In this document: positions 25,586-38,859 of the stretch, in pieces
Position numbering within the stretch: position 1 is the first letter of the stretch
How the letters are laid out: each line of letters begins with the position of its first letter
Source of the DNA: Adiantum capillus-veneris
Lineage: Eukaryota > Streptophyta > Polypodiopsida > Polypodiales > Pteridaceae
Reading direction: 5' to 3'
NCBI GenBank assembly: GCA_014529385.2
Contig: CM043950.1
Coordinates: 72,880,435 to 72,944,434, forward strand
DNA: 64,000 nucleotides
Notes under the pieces: generated by a model
Databases searched by the model: none
Told to the model about the DNA's origin: nothing
What the model saw: the letters and a program-made list of their open reading frames with translations, nothing else
Translations under genes and position numbers: made by a program

Positions 25586-27074
25586 TCATTCATGAAAAGC
25601 ATAGGTGTTTAGGGTGAACAATTGTTGCATCTCATCCCTAAAAACCTCATCCACATTTGGAGATGTTTCCACATTGTTTCCTTCTATTGATAGCATTTCA
25701 TCAGTCACAATTGTCATCAAACGTGCCACATACTTCTTCAATCTATAACCATTAACACGATACCTATACTGTGAACCATTTAAGTTGGTGAACTGATATG
25801 TGCCATTTTCAATTTTGTTTACAACAATAAAAAGACCTTCCCATTTGATTTGAAATTTCTTCTGAAAGGTATTGTCCGATTTACTATTGTATCGCAACAC
25901 CAAATCACCCTTCTCAATCATTATATCTTCCACACACTCATTGGCTTTTAGCTTAGCCTTCTTTGACACTTCCTCATAGTAGCTCAAAGCTAAAACTCTA
26001 TCCAATTGCAAACATTGTAAATCTAATAACCTTTTGTGACATGCATTTGTTTGCTCCTCATCTTCCAATGACAACAACTTGAGCTACACTTCAGTTGGCA
26101 ATAAAGCTTCCTTGCGATAAACCAAGAGGTAAGGGAAAAATTATGTGCTCGTTTTGATAGCAGTTCTATAGGCTCATAACGCAGAAGGCAACTCAGAATC
26201 CCAAGTCTTCCATGTGTCTGAGTCATCTTTGTCAAGATCTTTACCAACTCTCCATTGAACCTTTCATTAAGACCATGGAATTGTGGATAATAGGGAGAAC
26301 TGTACCTATACTGTGTATTGAGATTTTTGCATAAGAAATCAAAGATCTCTCCTCTAAATCCTTGTCCTCTATCAGAAAGTAGCTCTAGTGGCACACCAAA
26401 TTTGCAACGTATGTACTCATAAAAAATTTTTCCCGTCTCTTTACTAATGACAGCCTTGGCTTCTTCCCATCGTGACAAATAATCCACTGATGTCAAGCTG
26501 TAAGAATTTCTTTTGCTAGTCATAGGTAAGGGTCCAATGGCATCAAGAACCCATTTCTCAAACATGTCAAAAGCTAGGATTGTCTTTCGCAATTCAGGCT
26601 TCAAAATTCTCTTTCCCATCCTTTGACAAGGCAAACACGACTTGCACTAATGATTAACATCCCATTGAATACTCGGCCATATATAACCTTCTTGCAAGAC
26701 CTTATGCAACATGATCTTCCTATGAAAATAGCCTCGACAAGATCCCTCATGATTCTCTTCCAGGATTTTGTAAAGTTCCTCTTTCCAAGGCACACGACAC
26801 AAAACCAAATCACCTCCTTTCATGTAAAGCACATCATCAAGCATTTTGTATTTCCTGGCTTTCCTTATGAATACATACTTTGTAGAAGACGGTAAACCTT
26901 CAGGTAGAACACCTGTCAATAAAAAATCCACTTTTTTTTATAAGATTTCCCTCCCATGATGTAAAGGGACATCTGCCTTTACCACAAACACACAAGTGAT
27001 CATCTCTTGGGCAGCATCATGAGCTTCTTTGTTTAGACCTCTCAATATGCTTCAAGATTTTTGAGCAATGCTAT
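25586..27074 (-). pseudogene. Element C integrase remnant and end of second RNase H
   Basis: Reading leftwards: end of RNase H and linker (27,074-26,940), then the HHCC zinc module (HEGSCRGYFH near 26,760, CQRMGK near 26,625), then the core with the Asp-bearing SVDYLSRW (about 26,480), SDRGQGF (about 26,370) and the Glu-bearing region GLNERFNGEL (about 26,255), then the C-terminal module with WEGLFIVV (about 25,830). Integrase would join cDNA to the host chromosome. Frames 26,931-26,647, 26,634-26,023 and 26,077-25,586 are separated by a stop and a frameshift. No chromodomain. Confidence 0.85.
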
Positions 27075-27259
27075 TGAAGTGCACGAGTGAGAGCGTGTGT
27101 GAGTGTGTGCAACAATGGAGAGGAGAGGAGAAGAGGCGACCTTGTGTTTGCAGGGGCTAAAACTCACATGTGAGCCCCCTTATTCTATTATGTACATAAT
27201 GAATAAGTATAGTGGGCAGGTACCTGGCCTAGCCCGCCACATGGGGCTTTAGCCCAAAA
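27075..27259 (-). repeat. E2 3' LTR (185 bp)
   Basis: Shares TGAAGTGC at its left edge and a core (CTTGTGTTTGCAGGGGCTAA, then TTCTATTATGTACATAATGA) with 40,737-40,895. It has about 26 extra bases of GA-rich sequence near 27,105-27,140. The minus strand GTGGGAGG beside it (27,262-27,270) fits a polypurine tract. Confidence 0.8.
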
Positions 27260-27326
27260 ACCTCCCACATAAAGGCCAATGTGGCTGTGAGAGAGAAAAG
27301 AAAACCGTACAAAACTTGTAGAAGGC

Positions 27327-27706
27327 TGTTTTGGGTTAGGTCAACACATGAACATCATACACAGCAAGAATAACCATCTACTCCACCATACTTCATTAAC
27401 AACAATTCAGACACAGTAAACATGACTACTCAAAAATATCAGAGTAAGCAGATACAATACACTGAATAGTTGCTGCACTGCACCATCATCATCACATTCA
27501 TATCAGAGAACAGATACCTCTTGCGCAGATACATTCCCCACTTATATAGATAAATCCGACTTAACTACTCAGTCACAAGACATTCAGCAGACTACAACTG
27601 AAAGACAGTTACATCCGACTTAGCAAAATACAGCTCAGTAAATATCCGATAAGTCAAAATCCGACTTAGCTATTCAGAGTCAGTTTCTAACATGTGCCTC
27701 TCAACA
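27327..27706 (-). repeat. Element G 3' LTR (380 bp)
   Basis: TGTTTTGGGTTAGG...CCTCTCAACA. Five substitutions separate it from the other LTR, no indels. Contains TCCGACTTA words repeated four times. Confidence 0.95.
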
Positions 27707-27784
27707 CATGGCACGCCCCGGTGGTAGATTTCGCAGAAATCTGACCCGGATTCACATATCCCTTGATCAGGAATCCACCCTCTG

Positions 27785-29764
27785 CTACACAACTTCTTCC
27801 TTACTCTGGTCCTCATCATTCACTTTATGATCCACTAGCTCTGCTTTCTTTACTGCATCTGACTCTGTTGCATCAGCTTTTCCCATTTCCACCTGTTGTG
27901 CTCTATCTACAATCACAGTATCAATCTGCTCTTCTGCCACTTTCTCCTTAGCTACATCCTGCATCAAAAAACTATTAGTAAAATTCTCCTCTTTCTTTTC
28001 TGCCTCTGCAAGCTGCTGTCTCTTATTCTCTTCCATCTGCTGAACCTGCTGCTTCAAACAGTCTCTCTCCTTTTGCAATTCCTCCACTTCCTTCAACAAT
28101 TGTGCTTCTACCTCATGCACTAACCCTGCCTTTAGCACCTCATATGGATACTTAATGACAAATCTCATTCTTTCCTTGGTCTTTTGCCACATCTCCTGTG
28201 CAACCAAAGCTAACTGCTGCTTGAGAATAGACACTTCTCCTTCTTTCATTGATACTGCACTCAAGCTAATTTCCTCCTGTGCCAACATCTGTTGCTCTAG
28301 TATCTGCAAAGGTTCCAATCTCAACCTCTGCATCTCCACAGTGACCTGTAACTCTGCATTCCTCTTTGCCATGTCTTCCAATTCCAAAGCAACCGCTGCC
28401 TCCACTTTCTCAGTCCATTGCTTAAACTCCCCCAATGATCTCTTTACTTTTGCTAACTCCATCTTCTGTTTCCCCACTGTTTCCTCCATATCCTGCTCAT
28501 ACTTTACTTTCATCATAGCTATCTGCTCTTCAAACTCTTTCACCTGTGACACCTGTCCTTTAAACTCCATCAATTTTTTTGCATTCCTTTCAGCTTGCAT
28601 ACTCTGAACCTTCAGCATATTATTCTGCTGCCTCACAAATTCTTGCACCTACTGCAGCATCTGAACTACTTTATCACTGTCCAATTTCCCAGTGTCTACT
28701 GATACTCTAGAGACTTCCTCAGCACTGAAATCTAATCTAGAAAACACTCTGCTGACTGGTTCAGACTTCTTCCTCTTGTTGGATAATGTGAAAGCCTTAC
28801 CAAGCTTTATTGGTGTTTCCTCTGCTTTTACCTGCATTGGTGAATCAACATCCATGGTGCCAAATTCTGCAAACTGCATTTTTGCTGTGATTTCTTCAAA
28901 GGCCTCTCCTGGAGTATATTTGGCTTTCACCAAATCCTCATAAGCCTCCATATGCTTAGCATTAAACTTCACAAATCCTATCTTTTCAGAATGCACCATG
29001 ATGGGATGCTCAATCTGAGCTGGTTGCTGCTTCTCCTGCACCAGTTTTTCTGCTTTCACAGGCCACCTTGCTTCACCATTCTATACTCTCTGTGCAAAAA
29101 AAAACAATGCTGACAAGTAACCACATAACCTACTATTTGCCTGTGTCTTCCTCTTGTCTGAAGAATGAATCTCTGCTGCCAACTTTTCATACACCCAGTG
29201 AGCCCAGCTCACTTCTCCTCCCTGCTCTGCATAGCTTAATGGTGCAAAGTTTTCTTTTGACATATAATCAAACTTCACAATAAATCATAGCCTATCAAAG
29301 TACCACTTAAGCTGCTCTCTCCTAGCATATGCCACATTCTTTAACATGTAATACTGCCTGCCTCCTTCTCTTGGACCAAACTCCTTTTTTAGTGCTTCCT
29401 CTGAACACTTTGGAATAGGTGTATTAGGATGCAAAGGCAGCTTGAACACCTCAGACACCAACTCCACATTGAGTACCACATGCGGTGACACTCTCTCCTT
29501 AGTCTTCCTAAGTATTTCCAACTGAGACTTTGCATATACATTGTTTCTACATTCTTCCCAAGGCAGAATCGCAAACTCATACAATCCTACCTGCTGCAAC
29601 CATATGGCGTTGCGCTCTGCCTGACAATCTATGTCAACTTTGAAGTCCATAAAAGGGTCCATTAATGCTTGCATCACCTTACCTTCTGACACAGGAGTCG
29701 GCGTTGGCGTTTCCTCTTCTGCAGAGTCACTGTTTTCGTCTGCACTGGTAACGTCAAGCCGCAT
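27785..29764 (-). pseudogene. Element G third ORF (coiled-coil protein, unknown function)
   Basis: One frame of about 660 codons after pol, with three internal stops (TGA 29,285-29,287; TAG 29,081-29,083; TAG 28,649-28,651) and a final TAG at 27,785-27,787. The first ATG is 29,764, 18 nt after the pol stop; the frame opens at about 29,815, so -1 shifting or reinitiation are both possible. The N-terminus is acidic (SADENSDSAEEETPTPTP). A globular part follows (LYEFAILPWEE, VELVSEVFKLPLHPN, GGEVSWAHWVYEKLAAEI). Its pattern recalls the domain called putative plant transposon protein in Athila-type ORFs (inference). The last 280 residues are Gln/Glu/Lys-rich heptads typical of a long coiled coil. 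No signal peptide or membrane segment is evident, which argues against an envelope protein. Confidence 0.75.
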
Positions 29765-29781
29765 AGGCAAAGCTTTGCTTC

Positions 29782-32700
29782 TCAACCGTCGCCCCGAACC
29801 TTCGGTCTGTGCTCCTCATCAGGCTGTGGTTGCATGGCCATCAATTGCTTTGCTTTCGGCATGGCAGGACTGAATAAAGCTTCTTCAAGCGAAAACCCGA
29901 ATCCTCTGCTCTGCTGCATGTGAACTGGACGTACTGAACTTTTGTTGCATGTATGATTATACTCGCTGCACCATGCACACATATCTCCACCCGGTATCCT
30001 TGAAGTGCTACGAAACTTCTTTTCAGCACACTCCCCGAAGCTATTAATCGGGCCTAATAATTTCTTATTAAAAATTCCGACTTGGTCAGTTCCGACACAG
30101 GTACTCTTCCAACATCTGCAATGTTGAATCGGATGTGCCCTTTGGAACTGCCTACCTCCTCCAACCTGTGAATTATATGGGATACTATGAAAAGACCTCC
30201 TCAAATCCATGCAAGCCAGCATTTTTCCTTTTCCTTTTGCTGATTCTGAATCTCCTGGCTGTAGGGGTATTACAGTCATGCAGGCTACACTTGGCCAGTC
30301 CAAATGAGGTGGCTTTCCCTGAAATTTCTTCAGCCTGAAACCATTAACTGCCTTTTCCACTCTCGTACCAAACACATCAGCTATGATGAATGTCCCTTGT
30401 CCTTTATCCTGCACAATCTGATATGGTCCCTGATATCTCAATGACAATTTACCAGGATGTGGTCCCAGCTTAGAGTTGTACAACATTACCCAATCTCCAA
30501 CCTGAAAGATCTTGAACTTCACATTCTTGGTCACCCATGCTTGTCTTCTTCTTTGTATGACTTCAGTAATGTAAGAGCTTACCAACCTATCCTCCTCCAG
30601 CTGCATCAGATACTTGTTCCTGTGTAGTACTGACAACTTTGGAGACTGCTTCTCTGCTGAGACTCTTAAACTTGGTACCACAAATTCCATAGGCACCACA
30701 GCTTCCAGCCCATACACCAGCTTGAATGGTGTCATACCAGTAGTGACTTTGAAAGCTGTTCTAAAGGACCATAAGGCAGAATCCAACTTATCATCCCAAT
30801 CCTTCTGATTCTCTGTCACAATCTTTTTCAAAATCCTTACCAGTGTTTTGTTGGAGCTCTCAGCCTGACCATTAGCCTGTGGATGATATGCTGTAGACTT
30901 CTTGTGCATAATCATATGTGTCCTTGTTAGCTCTGAAATTACTTCATTCAGAAAATGAGTTCCTCTGTCACTTACCAGCTCCACTGGACACCCAAACCTG
31001 GTCATAATGTTATGATAAAGAAATCTGGCCACACTTGAAGCTTTATTATCCTTCAATGCTACTGCTTCTACCCACTTAGTGCAATAATCTGTAGCCACTA
31101 AAATGTATCTGCATCCCCTCTTGGAAGTTGGTTTGACAGGTCCTACAAAGTCCAAACCCCACTTTTGAAAAGGTTCCAAAGGCAAAATAGGATGATCCCC
31201 CATCCTATCCCTGTTTGAATCAGGTTGACCCGTTTTCTGACAAATTACACATCTTTTGGCATAATCATGTGCATCCTTTAAAACTGTGGGCCACCATAAT
31301 CCAGCCTGCAAAATCTTCTTCCCTGTAATATCTCCAGAGAAATGCCCTCCTGCTGTGCCTGAATGTGCTTCCTGCAAGACTGCACTTTGCTCAAATTCTG
31401 GCACACATCTTCTTATCACTTGATCAATGCCTTTCTTATATAGTGCCCCTGCAATAACTAAATAGGGTCTGGTTTTCAGTGCAAATTTTCTTCTCTGATC
31501 AGCATTGAACTCCCTTGGTATAGTTCCATCAGTCAAAAACATCAGCAATTGATCATACCAAGAATCAGTCACAGTAGTCTGCACATCAAACAACTGAGCA
31601 TCAGGAAGTGCATCATCTACCCCAGTAGGTGCTTCACCTGTTTCAATCCTGCTTAGATAATCTGCAATTACATGCTCCTTCCCAGGAGTATGCTCAATCT
31701 GAAAGTCAAACTCCTGCAACAACAACATCCATCTTGCAAGCCTTCCAGTAAGAAGTGGCTTCTTGATCAAATACAACAAGGCCTGATGATCAACATGAAA
31801 AACTATCTTGTTCCCCAACAAGTAATGCCTGAACTTATTCAATGCATATACCATCCCTAAAGCTTCTCTTTCTGTCACAGGATAGTTTCTTTCTGCACCT
31901 GTGAGAACCCTGCTTGCATAGTACACAGGTCTGAACCATCCCTTCTCCTTCTCCTGCATCAGTACAGCTCCTATTGCTATATCCGAGGCATCAACAAACA
32001 CACGAAAAGGCAATGACCAATCAGGTGGCTGCAAAATTGGTGCTACTGATATCATTTTCTTCAACATCTGAAATGATTTCTGCTGAGGTTCATCCCATAC
32101 AAATGCCACATCCTTCTTTGTTAATTGAGTTAATGGCAAGCATACATTAGACAAATACCTCAAATATCTGGAGTGCCACTTTGTCTGTCCAACAAACCTC
32201 ATTAACTCTTTAACATTGGTAGGAATTGGTGCTGCTTGAATGGCTTCTATTTTCTTGACATCTATAGCCATTCTTGCTTCTGACACCACATGTCCTAAAA
32301 GTATTCCACTCCTCACAGCAATTACACTTTTATAAGGATTCAGAGCCATCCTGAATTGTCTACATCTTTCAAAACAGAGCTTCAGATGTAGCAGATGTTT
32401 ATCCTTCTTTCCAAACACTGAGAAATCATCCACAAAGACTCTCATAAAGTCCTGTAAGTAAGGTTCAAACACCTTATGATCAACAAAATTAAATGAAGGT
32501 GGTCCATTGGTTAACCCAAAACTCATCACTGTGTATGCAAAGGCTCCCCATTCAGTTATAAAAGCTGTTTTATGCTGATCCGACTCAGCAACACTAATCT
32601 GATTATAACCAGAAAAACCATCCAAAAAGCTGTACATTTCATGACCAGCTACTGCATCCAACACAGCATCACAAAATGGCATAGGAAAGGGATCAGTAAT

Positions 32701-33627
32701 GGTTGCTGCATTCAATTTTCTATAATCCACACATACTCTTAAAGCTCCATTTTTCTTTGGCACAACCAGTATAGGAGACAACCATGATACTTTATGTAGA
32801 GGTTTAATGAACCCTACTGCCAGGAGCTTATCAAGCTCCTCCTTCACCTGTTTGGCAAAGTTAGGATTCATTCTATATCTTTGCTGCACAATTGGTTTTG
32901 CACCCTCTTTCAAATTAATCCTATGCTGATGTAGTGCTGGGTCAATGCCTCTCACCTGAGAATAATCCCAAGCAGACACATCCTTATAATCAACCAATAA
33001 TTGCAACAGCTGTGCCAGAAATTCCCCTTGAATGTGTGCACTCACTTTGACCATTCTTGGTTCTGCCTCTGTTCCGAAATTCAGCTCCTGAAGCTCCTCC
33101 TTTTCTACCCTGCTTGATGCCCCAAACTTCTTTTCATAAATTTTCTCAGCCATATCCCTGGCCTCCTTTTCTTCCTGCTGAATCTGTTCCTTATCAGACA
33201 TAGCATATTTCTGGTCCACCAACTGTAATAGTTCCTTACCCTGCACTGTCTGTCTTGGTGCTAAACCTGTATCTGGCTCATCCTGTTCCTTACCTTGCTG
33301 TAACATGCTTTCCACATCTACTTCAAACACAGGTACAACAGTTGGATTGGCCTTCAAGAACTCTTCCTCTTGGTCATCTGTGACCTCATCAGCAAAATTA
33401 ATAGTCTGAGCAAACAGTGGTTTCTCACTTAATGGAACCATCTTCCTTCCCCTCATAGGTATGGTTACTTTCTTTTTCCCTTTTTTCAATATGACAACAT
33501 TTTCTCCCCAGTCCTGTCTTACTTTAGCCAATCTGAACCAAGGCCTTCCTAATAGCATTTCATATGCAGCTGCCGAGTCTGACATTCTGAGTACCACAAA
33601 ATTAACAAAAAAGGATAATCTTGACAC
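29782..33627 (-). pseudogene. Element G Pol: end of protease, RT, RNase H, integrase
   Basis: 1,281 open codons in the frame of gag. Residues 1-50 close the protease (LLGRPWF at 25-31). RT spans about 265-450 with VCVDYRKLN (298-306), FLDGFSGYNQI (334-344) and catalytic FVDDF (398-402). RNase H spans 540-660 (FVDAS, HVDHQ, ADYLSR). Integrase has its HHCC module at 755-796, core Asp at 826 and 887, Glu at 923, and a GPYQI module at 1,067-1,071. RT copies the RNA and integrase inserts the cDNA. A 170-residue extension after 1,110 has no chromodomain but holds CAWCSEYNHTC. The only interruption of the polyprotein near here is the TAG at 33,637. Confidence 0.92.
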
Positions 33628-33636
33628 CTGAATTTC

Positions 33637-35775
33637 CTATGCTTTGAGAATTCCCAAAGGTTGTACCCTAGATTGGTCTGCCATTTTCACCTGAAAAGGT
33701 GCTGGAGCCATAGCTCCCAACTCCATTCTTTTGTACACTGCCTCTGGTAAAATATTCACCCCAGAGCCTCCATCCAATAACACATCATCAAAATTTTCTC
33801 CAAGAAAGTGTACTTTAATAACTGGTACCACAAAGTCCACATCTGCTGGATCAATTCTATTTGCTGCTGCTGGAGAAAACTGCCTGTCCATTGTGCCAAG
33901 TCCATTCAGGTTCTGCAGCTTTCTGAACAATCTGTCTTTGAAAGCTGGAACCAATTGCAACAACTGATCCAAAGATAATTGAAGAGGTGAGCTAATAAGT
34001 ATTTCAAACCAATCCTTATCCTGTTTATTTTCCACCTCCTTACTCCCTTTATTCTGCTCTTCCTTTTCTTTTGGGTCATCCTCAATATCCACCTGCTTTG
34101 CCTGGTGTTTGGCAATCCTTTTTGTAACCCGGTCTCTTACCCCTTTTTGCTCCTTCCAATCCAAAGGTGCTTTATCCTTAGACCTAGTCACTGCTAGAAC
34201 TTCAACATGATCCTCCTGCACACATTGGTTACAGTCACAAGCCCATTGATGTTCCTCTTCATTCCCTTGCTGCTCCTGTTCTTGGTCAGTATCTTGAATC
34301 TGCTCATCCTGAGAAAACACATCAAACAAGATTACATTTGCCTGAGCTGCTGGCTGATTTTGCTGTTGTTGCTGCTGTTGCTGATTTTCAGGTTGATTGG
34401 GCTGATTATATCTCACAATGGGCATTCCCCTTTCTTCCCTATGCTTCACCCATAAAGCACAATTGGGACCTACCCAGTGATCTGGTGCACCACAGTACAG
34501 ACAGGGTCTCCTATTATTGTTGTTCTCCTGCTCTCTCCAAGGAGGTCTAGGAGGTCTTGTCCTCTGAAATGGTGGTCTTCCCCTAAATGGTACTGCTTGA
34601 TTTGCTCCAATTTCTGGTCTTCCTCTTCCTATGTTAGGTGTTGTCTGCCCTCTATTCTTTGGATTATACCAACAGCTAGCAGTACTATGTCCATCCCTTT
34701 CACAAATGTGACAATACACTTTTTCTTTAGGTGCTACAACAGAATAACCAAACTTTTTAAGTTTGCCTACCAAATCTTGCTCAATACTCTGCTTTTGCTT
34801 GACTTTCTTCTTCTTACTGCTCTGTTTCTTCTTTCTTTTTTCTGTTTCCTCATCACTGTCTGATGGTGAGTCTGAATCTGAGTTCCCACTGGAATCTGTG
34901 TCTTCAGATGCTTCTTCTGAATCTGAGTCACTGTCTTCTTTTCCTTTTGCTTTGGTCATGCCAAGTCTCTTCTCCACCCTTGCAGCAACAGTAACAAGGT
35001 CATCCAGACCTCCAGCAATATCAATGCTAGCTACTGCTCCCTTTAAGCTGCTTCTCAATCCTTTCAAAAAATAACCTGCTAACATTTCATTAGTGGGTCT
35101 TTCATTCCCCTGCAATCTTTCTACTAAAATTCTGAACTTCTGTGCATAGTCTTCAACCAGCATCTTATTTTGCTTAATGTCTCTGAGTTTTCTCAGGACA
35201 TCAGTCGGAGTCTTCTCCTTTCTAAATCTCTGCAGAAATGCCTACTTCAAAGCATTATAAGTAGCAAAATGTGCAATGCCATATTGGCTGAACCAACTCA
35301 TGGCCTTTCCTTCCAATGTGGCAGCAAACTGTTCCATCTTTACTCCATCAGCATACATCACCTGATAGCCACTTGCCTGCCACTTAGTTTCAAACTGTGC
35401 CACATGACAGTCAGCATCTTCCTTACTCCCTGCTCTAAACTTGGCTGCCTTGACCTTTGGGTTGGGTGGTGGTTGAGCCATTGGAATGGGTTGTGGTGGT
35501 CTCCTAGGTCTTTGCCTGGTAGCCCCCTGAAGTGGGTCAAACTGGATCCTTCTCCTGGTGGTTCTTCTTGCCAGGAATAAAGCTCCAATAAATTGCCTCA
35601 CTCTCTCTTCTCCTGCTGCTCCTGATCCTACCCCTTCTTGGTCTACAGGTTGCTGCCCCTGAGCATCGGGTGATTGCTGATTGTCATGATCATAGTTAAA
35701 TGGATCAATGTTTCCAGCCTGTGCTTGAGCCCTTGTGTAGTACACTCTTCCTACTCTCCTGTCTCCCTCTGACAT
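33637..35775 (-). pseudogene. Element G Gag and protease
   Basis: Starts at ATG 35,775, 48 nt inside the 5' LTR. The first 177 codons end in TAG (35,242-35,244); the same frame stays open from there to TAG 33,637-33,639 inside the protease. Order: basic and Pro-rich N-terminus, capsid-like gag domain around residues 110-250, an Asp/Ser/Glu tract (280-310) followed by a Lys run, zinc knuckles CHICERDGHSTASC (about 355-368) and CLYCGAPDHWVGPNC (about 425-439, one residue longer), poly-Gln, and the protease site LLDGGSGVNILPE near 673-685. Gag forms the particle. Both stops could each come from a single base change, most simply CAG to TAG. Confidence 0.9.
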
Positions 35776-35802
35776 GCATCATTACTTGAAAATAAACGTT
35801 AA

Positions 35803-35818
35803 CCCAGCGAGATCGCCA
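35803..35818 (-). other. Element G primer binding site
   Basis: Minus strand TGGCGATCTCGCTGGG, four bases inside the 5' LTR. It starts with TGG as all tRNA-primed sites do. I do not assign the tRNA. Confidence 0.65.
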
Positions 35819-35822
35819 AATG

Positions 35823-36202
35823 TGTTGTGGGTTAGGTCAACACATGAACATCATACACAGCAAGAATAACCATCTACTCCACCATACTTCATTAACAACA
35901 ATTCAGACACAGTAAACATGACTACTCAAAAATATCAGAGTAAGCAGAGACAATACACTGAATAGTTGCTGCACTGCACCATCATCATCACATTCATATC
36001 AGAGAACAGATACCTCTTGCGCAGATACATTCCCCACTTATATAGATAAATCCGACTTAACTACCCAGTCACAAGACATTCAGCAGACTGCAACTGAAAG
36101 ACAGTTACATCCGACTTAGCAAAATACAGCTCAGTAAATATCCGATAAGTCAAAATCCGACTTAGCTATTCAGAGTCAGTTTTTAACATGTGCCTCTCAA
36201 CA
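35823..36202 (-). repeat. Element G 5' LTR (380 bp)
   Basis: TGTTGTGGGTTAGG...CCTCTCAACA, the upstream LTR for minus-strand transcription. Flanked on the right by the target duplication AAGGC. Confidence 0.95.
36037..36045 (-). promoter_or_regulatory. Candidate TATA box in element G 5' LTR
   Basis: Minus strand CTATATAAG followed by GTGGGGAATG. Placed about 215 nt before the end of the LTR, it would start transcripts near 36,005. The same box is present in the other LTR near 27,541-27,549. Confidence 0.6.
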
Positions 36203-36267
36203 AAGGCCAACACAAGTATGACCTCAACCAACGTCCACTAGCTCACTCAATCGTTGGGCATCCATCT

Positions 36268-36762
36268 CTAATTTTTAGAGTGATCAACACCATACTCCTC
36301 ACCAAAGCCACACACATCCTGCACGTATCTCACCATATGATGCAAAGTGCTATGCTCAAGCCCAACAACAGTCACTGGACAACTGACTGCTCCCACTTCA
36401 AATGCACCTACTGCAAATGCAATCTCGGGTCTCAAGATGAGTATCTCATACATGAGACTCCCAAATGCTGATGCAATCCTAGCAATATCTGCCAATCTAA
36501 CTATTTCAGTCAAATCTGGCTCAGAACTCCACTCATGGAAATCACCCTAACACCCAAACTCCGATCCATGAAATCCATCCTCGTTTCCATGGCATGTCAC
36601 ATGCGCACCAAGAGCATCTCTCTGTCCTGAACCCGGTGTGGTAAGAGCAATGCCTAGCTCTAATTCACACACATCCGTCTCTCGCCTAAGCATATCCATG
36701 AATGACTGAATCATGGCTGAATCCTCAACACTCAAGCCATCAATATCTGTCATTGTATCCAT
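36268..36762 (-). pseudogene. E2 interior: unrecognised open frame with one stop
   Basis: Two open stretches (36,762-36,547, 71 codons; 36,513-36,268, 81 codons) share a frame and are separated by one TGA and a few codons, giving about 165 codons. Composition is protein-like and acidic at first (DTMTDIDGLSVEDSAMIQSF), then hydrophobic (IARIASAFGSLMYEILILRP). I recognise no family. It could be a captured host fragment or E2's own coding. Confidence 0.35.
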
Positions 36763-37133
36763 GAATGAATGCCTTACTGCACAAATGTCTACACAACTGG
36801 CTCAACATGCTCACCAATTGGAGCATCATGAAACCTATCTGCAAAGGAGACATGCCTCGTCTCTCTGCATGGCTGCGTACTCATGAAAACTGTGTTGTCT
36901 CACACATGACGTACTCGCATCGCATCAATCATGCCAACACCAGTACCTCTAGCTATGACTAGATGTACACAATACAATCTGAAACTGTGCTCGTCCAACA
37001 CTACTTGGCATCCACTGTCTCATAACTGACTCAGAGAGATCAAGCTCTACATCAAACCTAGCACATGGCGTACATCTGGAAACACATATGATGCACCACT
37101 TGGCAACAATAGTCTGGCATCTCTTGCACCAAC

Positions 37134-38836
<1,703 letters not shown>

Positions 38837-38859
38837 TGCTTCCGACAGAGGGAGGCCAT

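Larger units (their letters stand above)
27327..36202 (-). mobile_element. Element G: near-complete Ty3/gypsy retrotransposon with a third ORF
   Basis: 8,876 bp with 380-bp LTRs differing at 5 positions and a perfect 5-bp target duplication AAGGC (27,322-27,326 and 36,203-36,207). The minus strand carries primer site, gag, protease, RT, RNase H, integrase and a further ORF of about 660 codons before the 3' LTR. No frameshift breaks the coding, but five in-frame stops do (35,242, 33,637, 29,285, 29,081, 28,649). It is the youngest insertion of the nest. No chromodomain; I place it in the non-chromovirus gypsy elements with low certainty. Confidence 0.95.

Noticed and set aside
27785-28648. Coiled-coil ORF as a host cytoskeletal or kinesin-like gene
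   Set aside because: It lies inside the LTRs of element G in the frame that continues from the third ORF, so it belongs to the retrotransposon.
33637-35244. Programmed amber readthrough to make Gag-Pol in element G
   Set aside because: One stop is within the capsid region and one within the protease, not at a domain border, so mutation is the simpler reading. Kept as an alternative in the findings.
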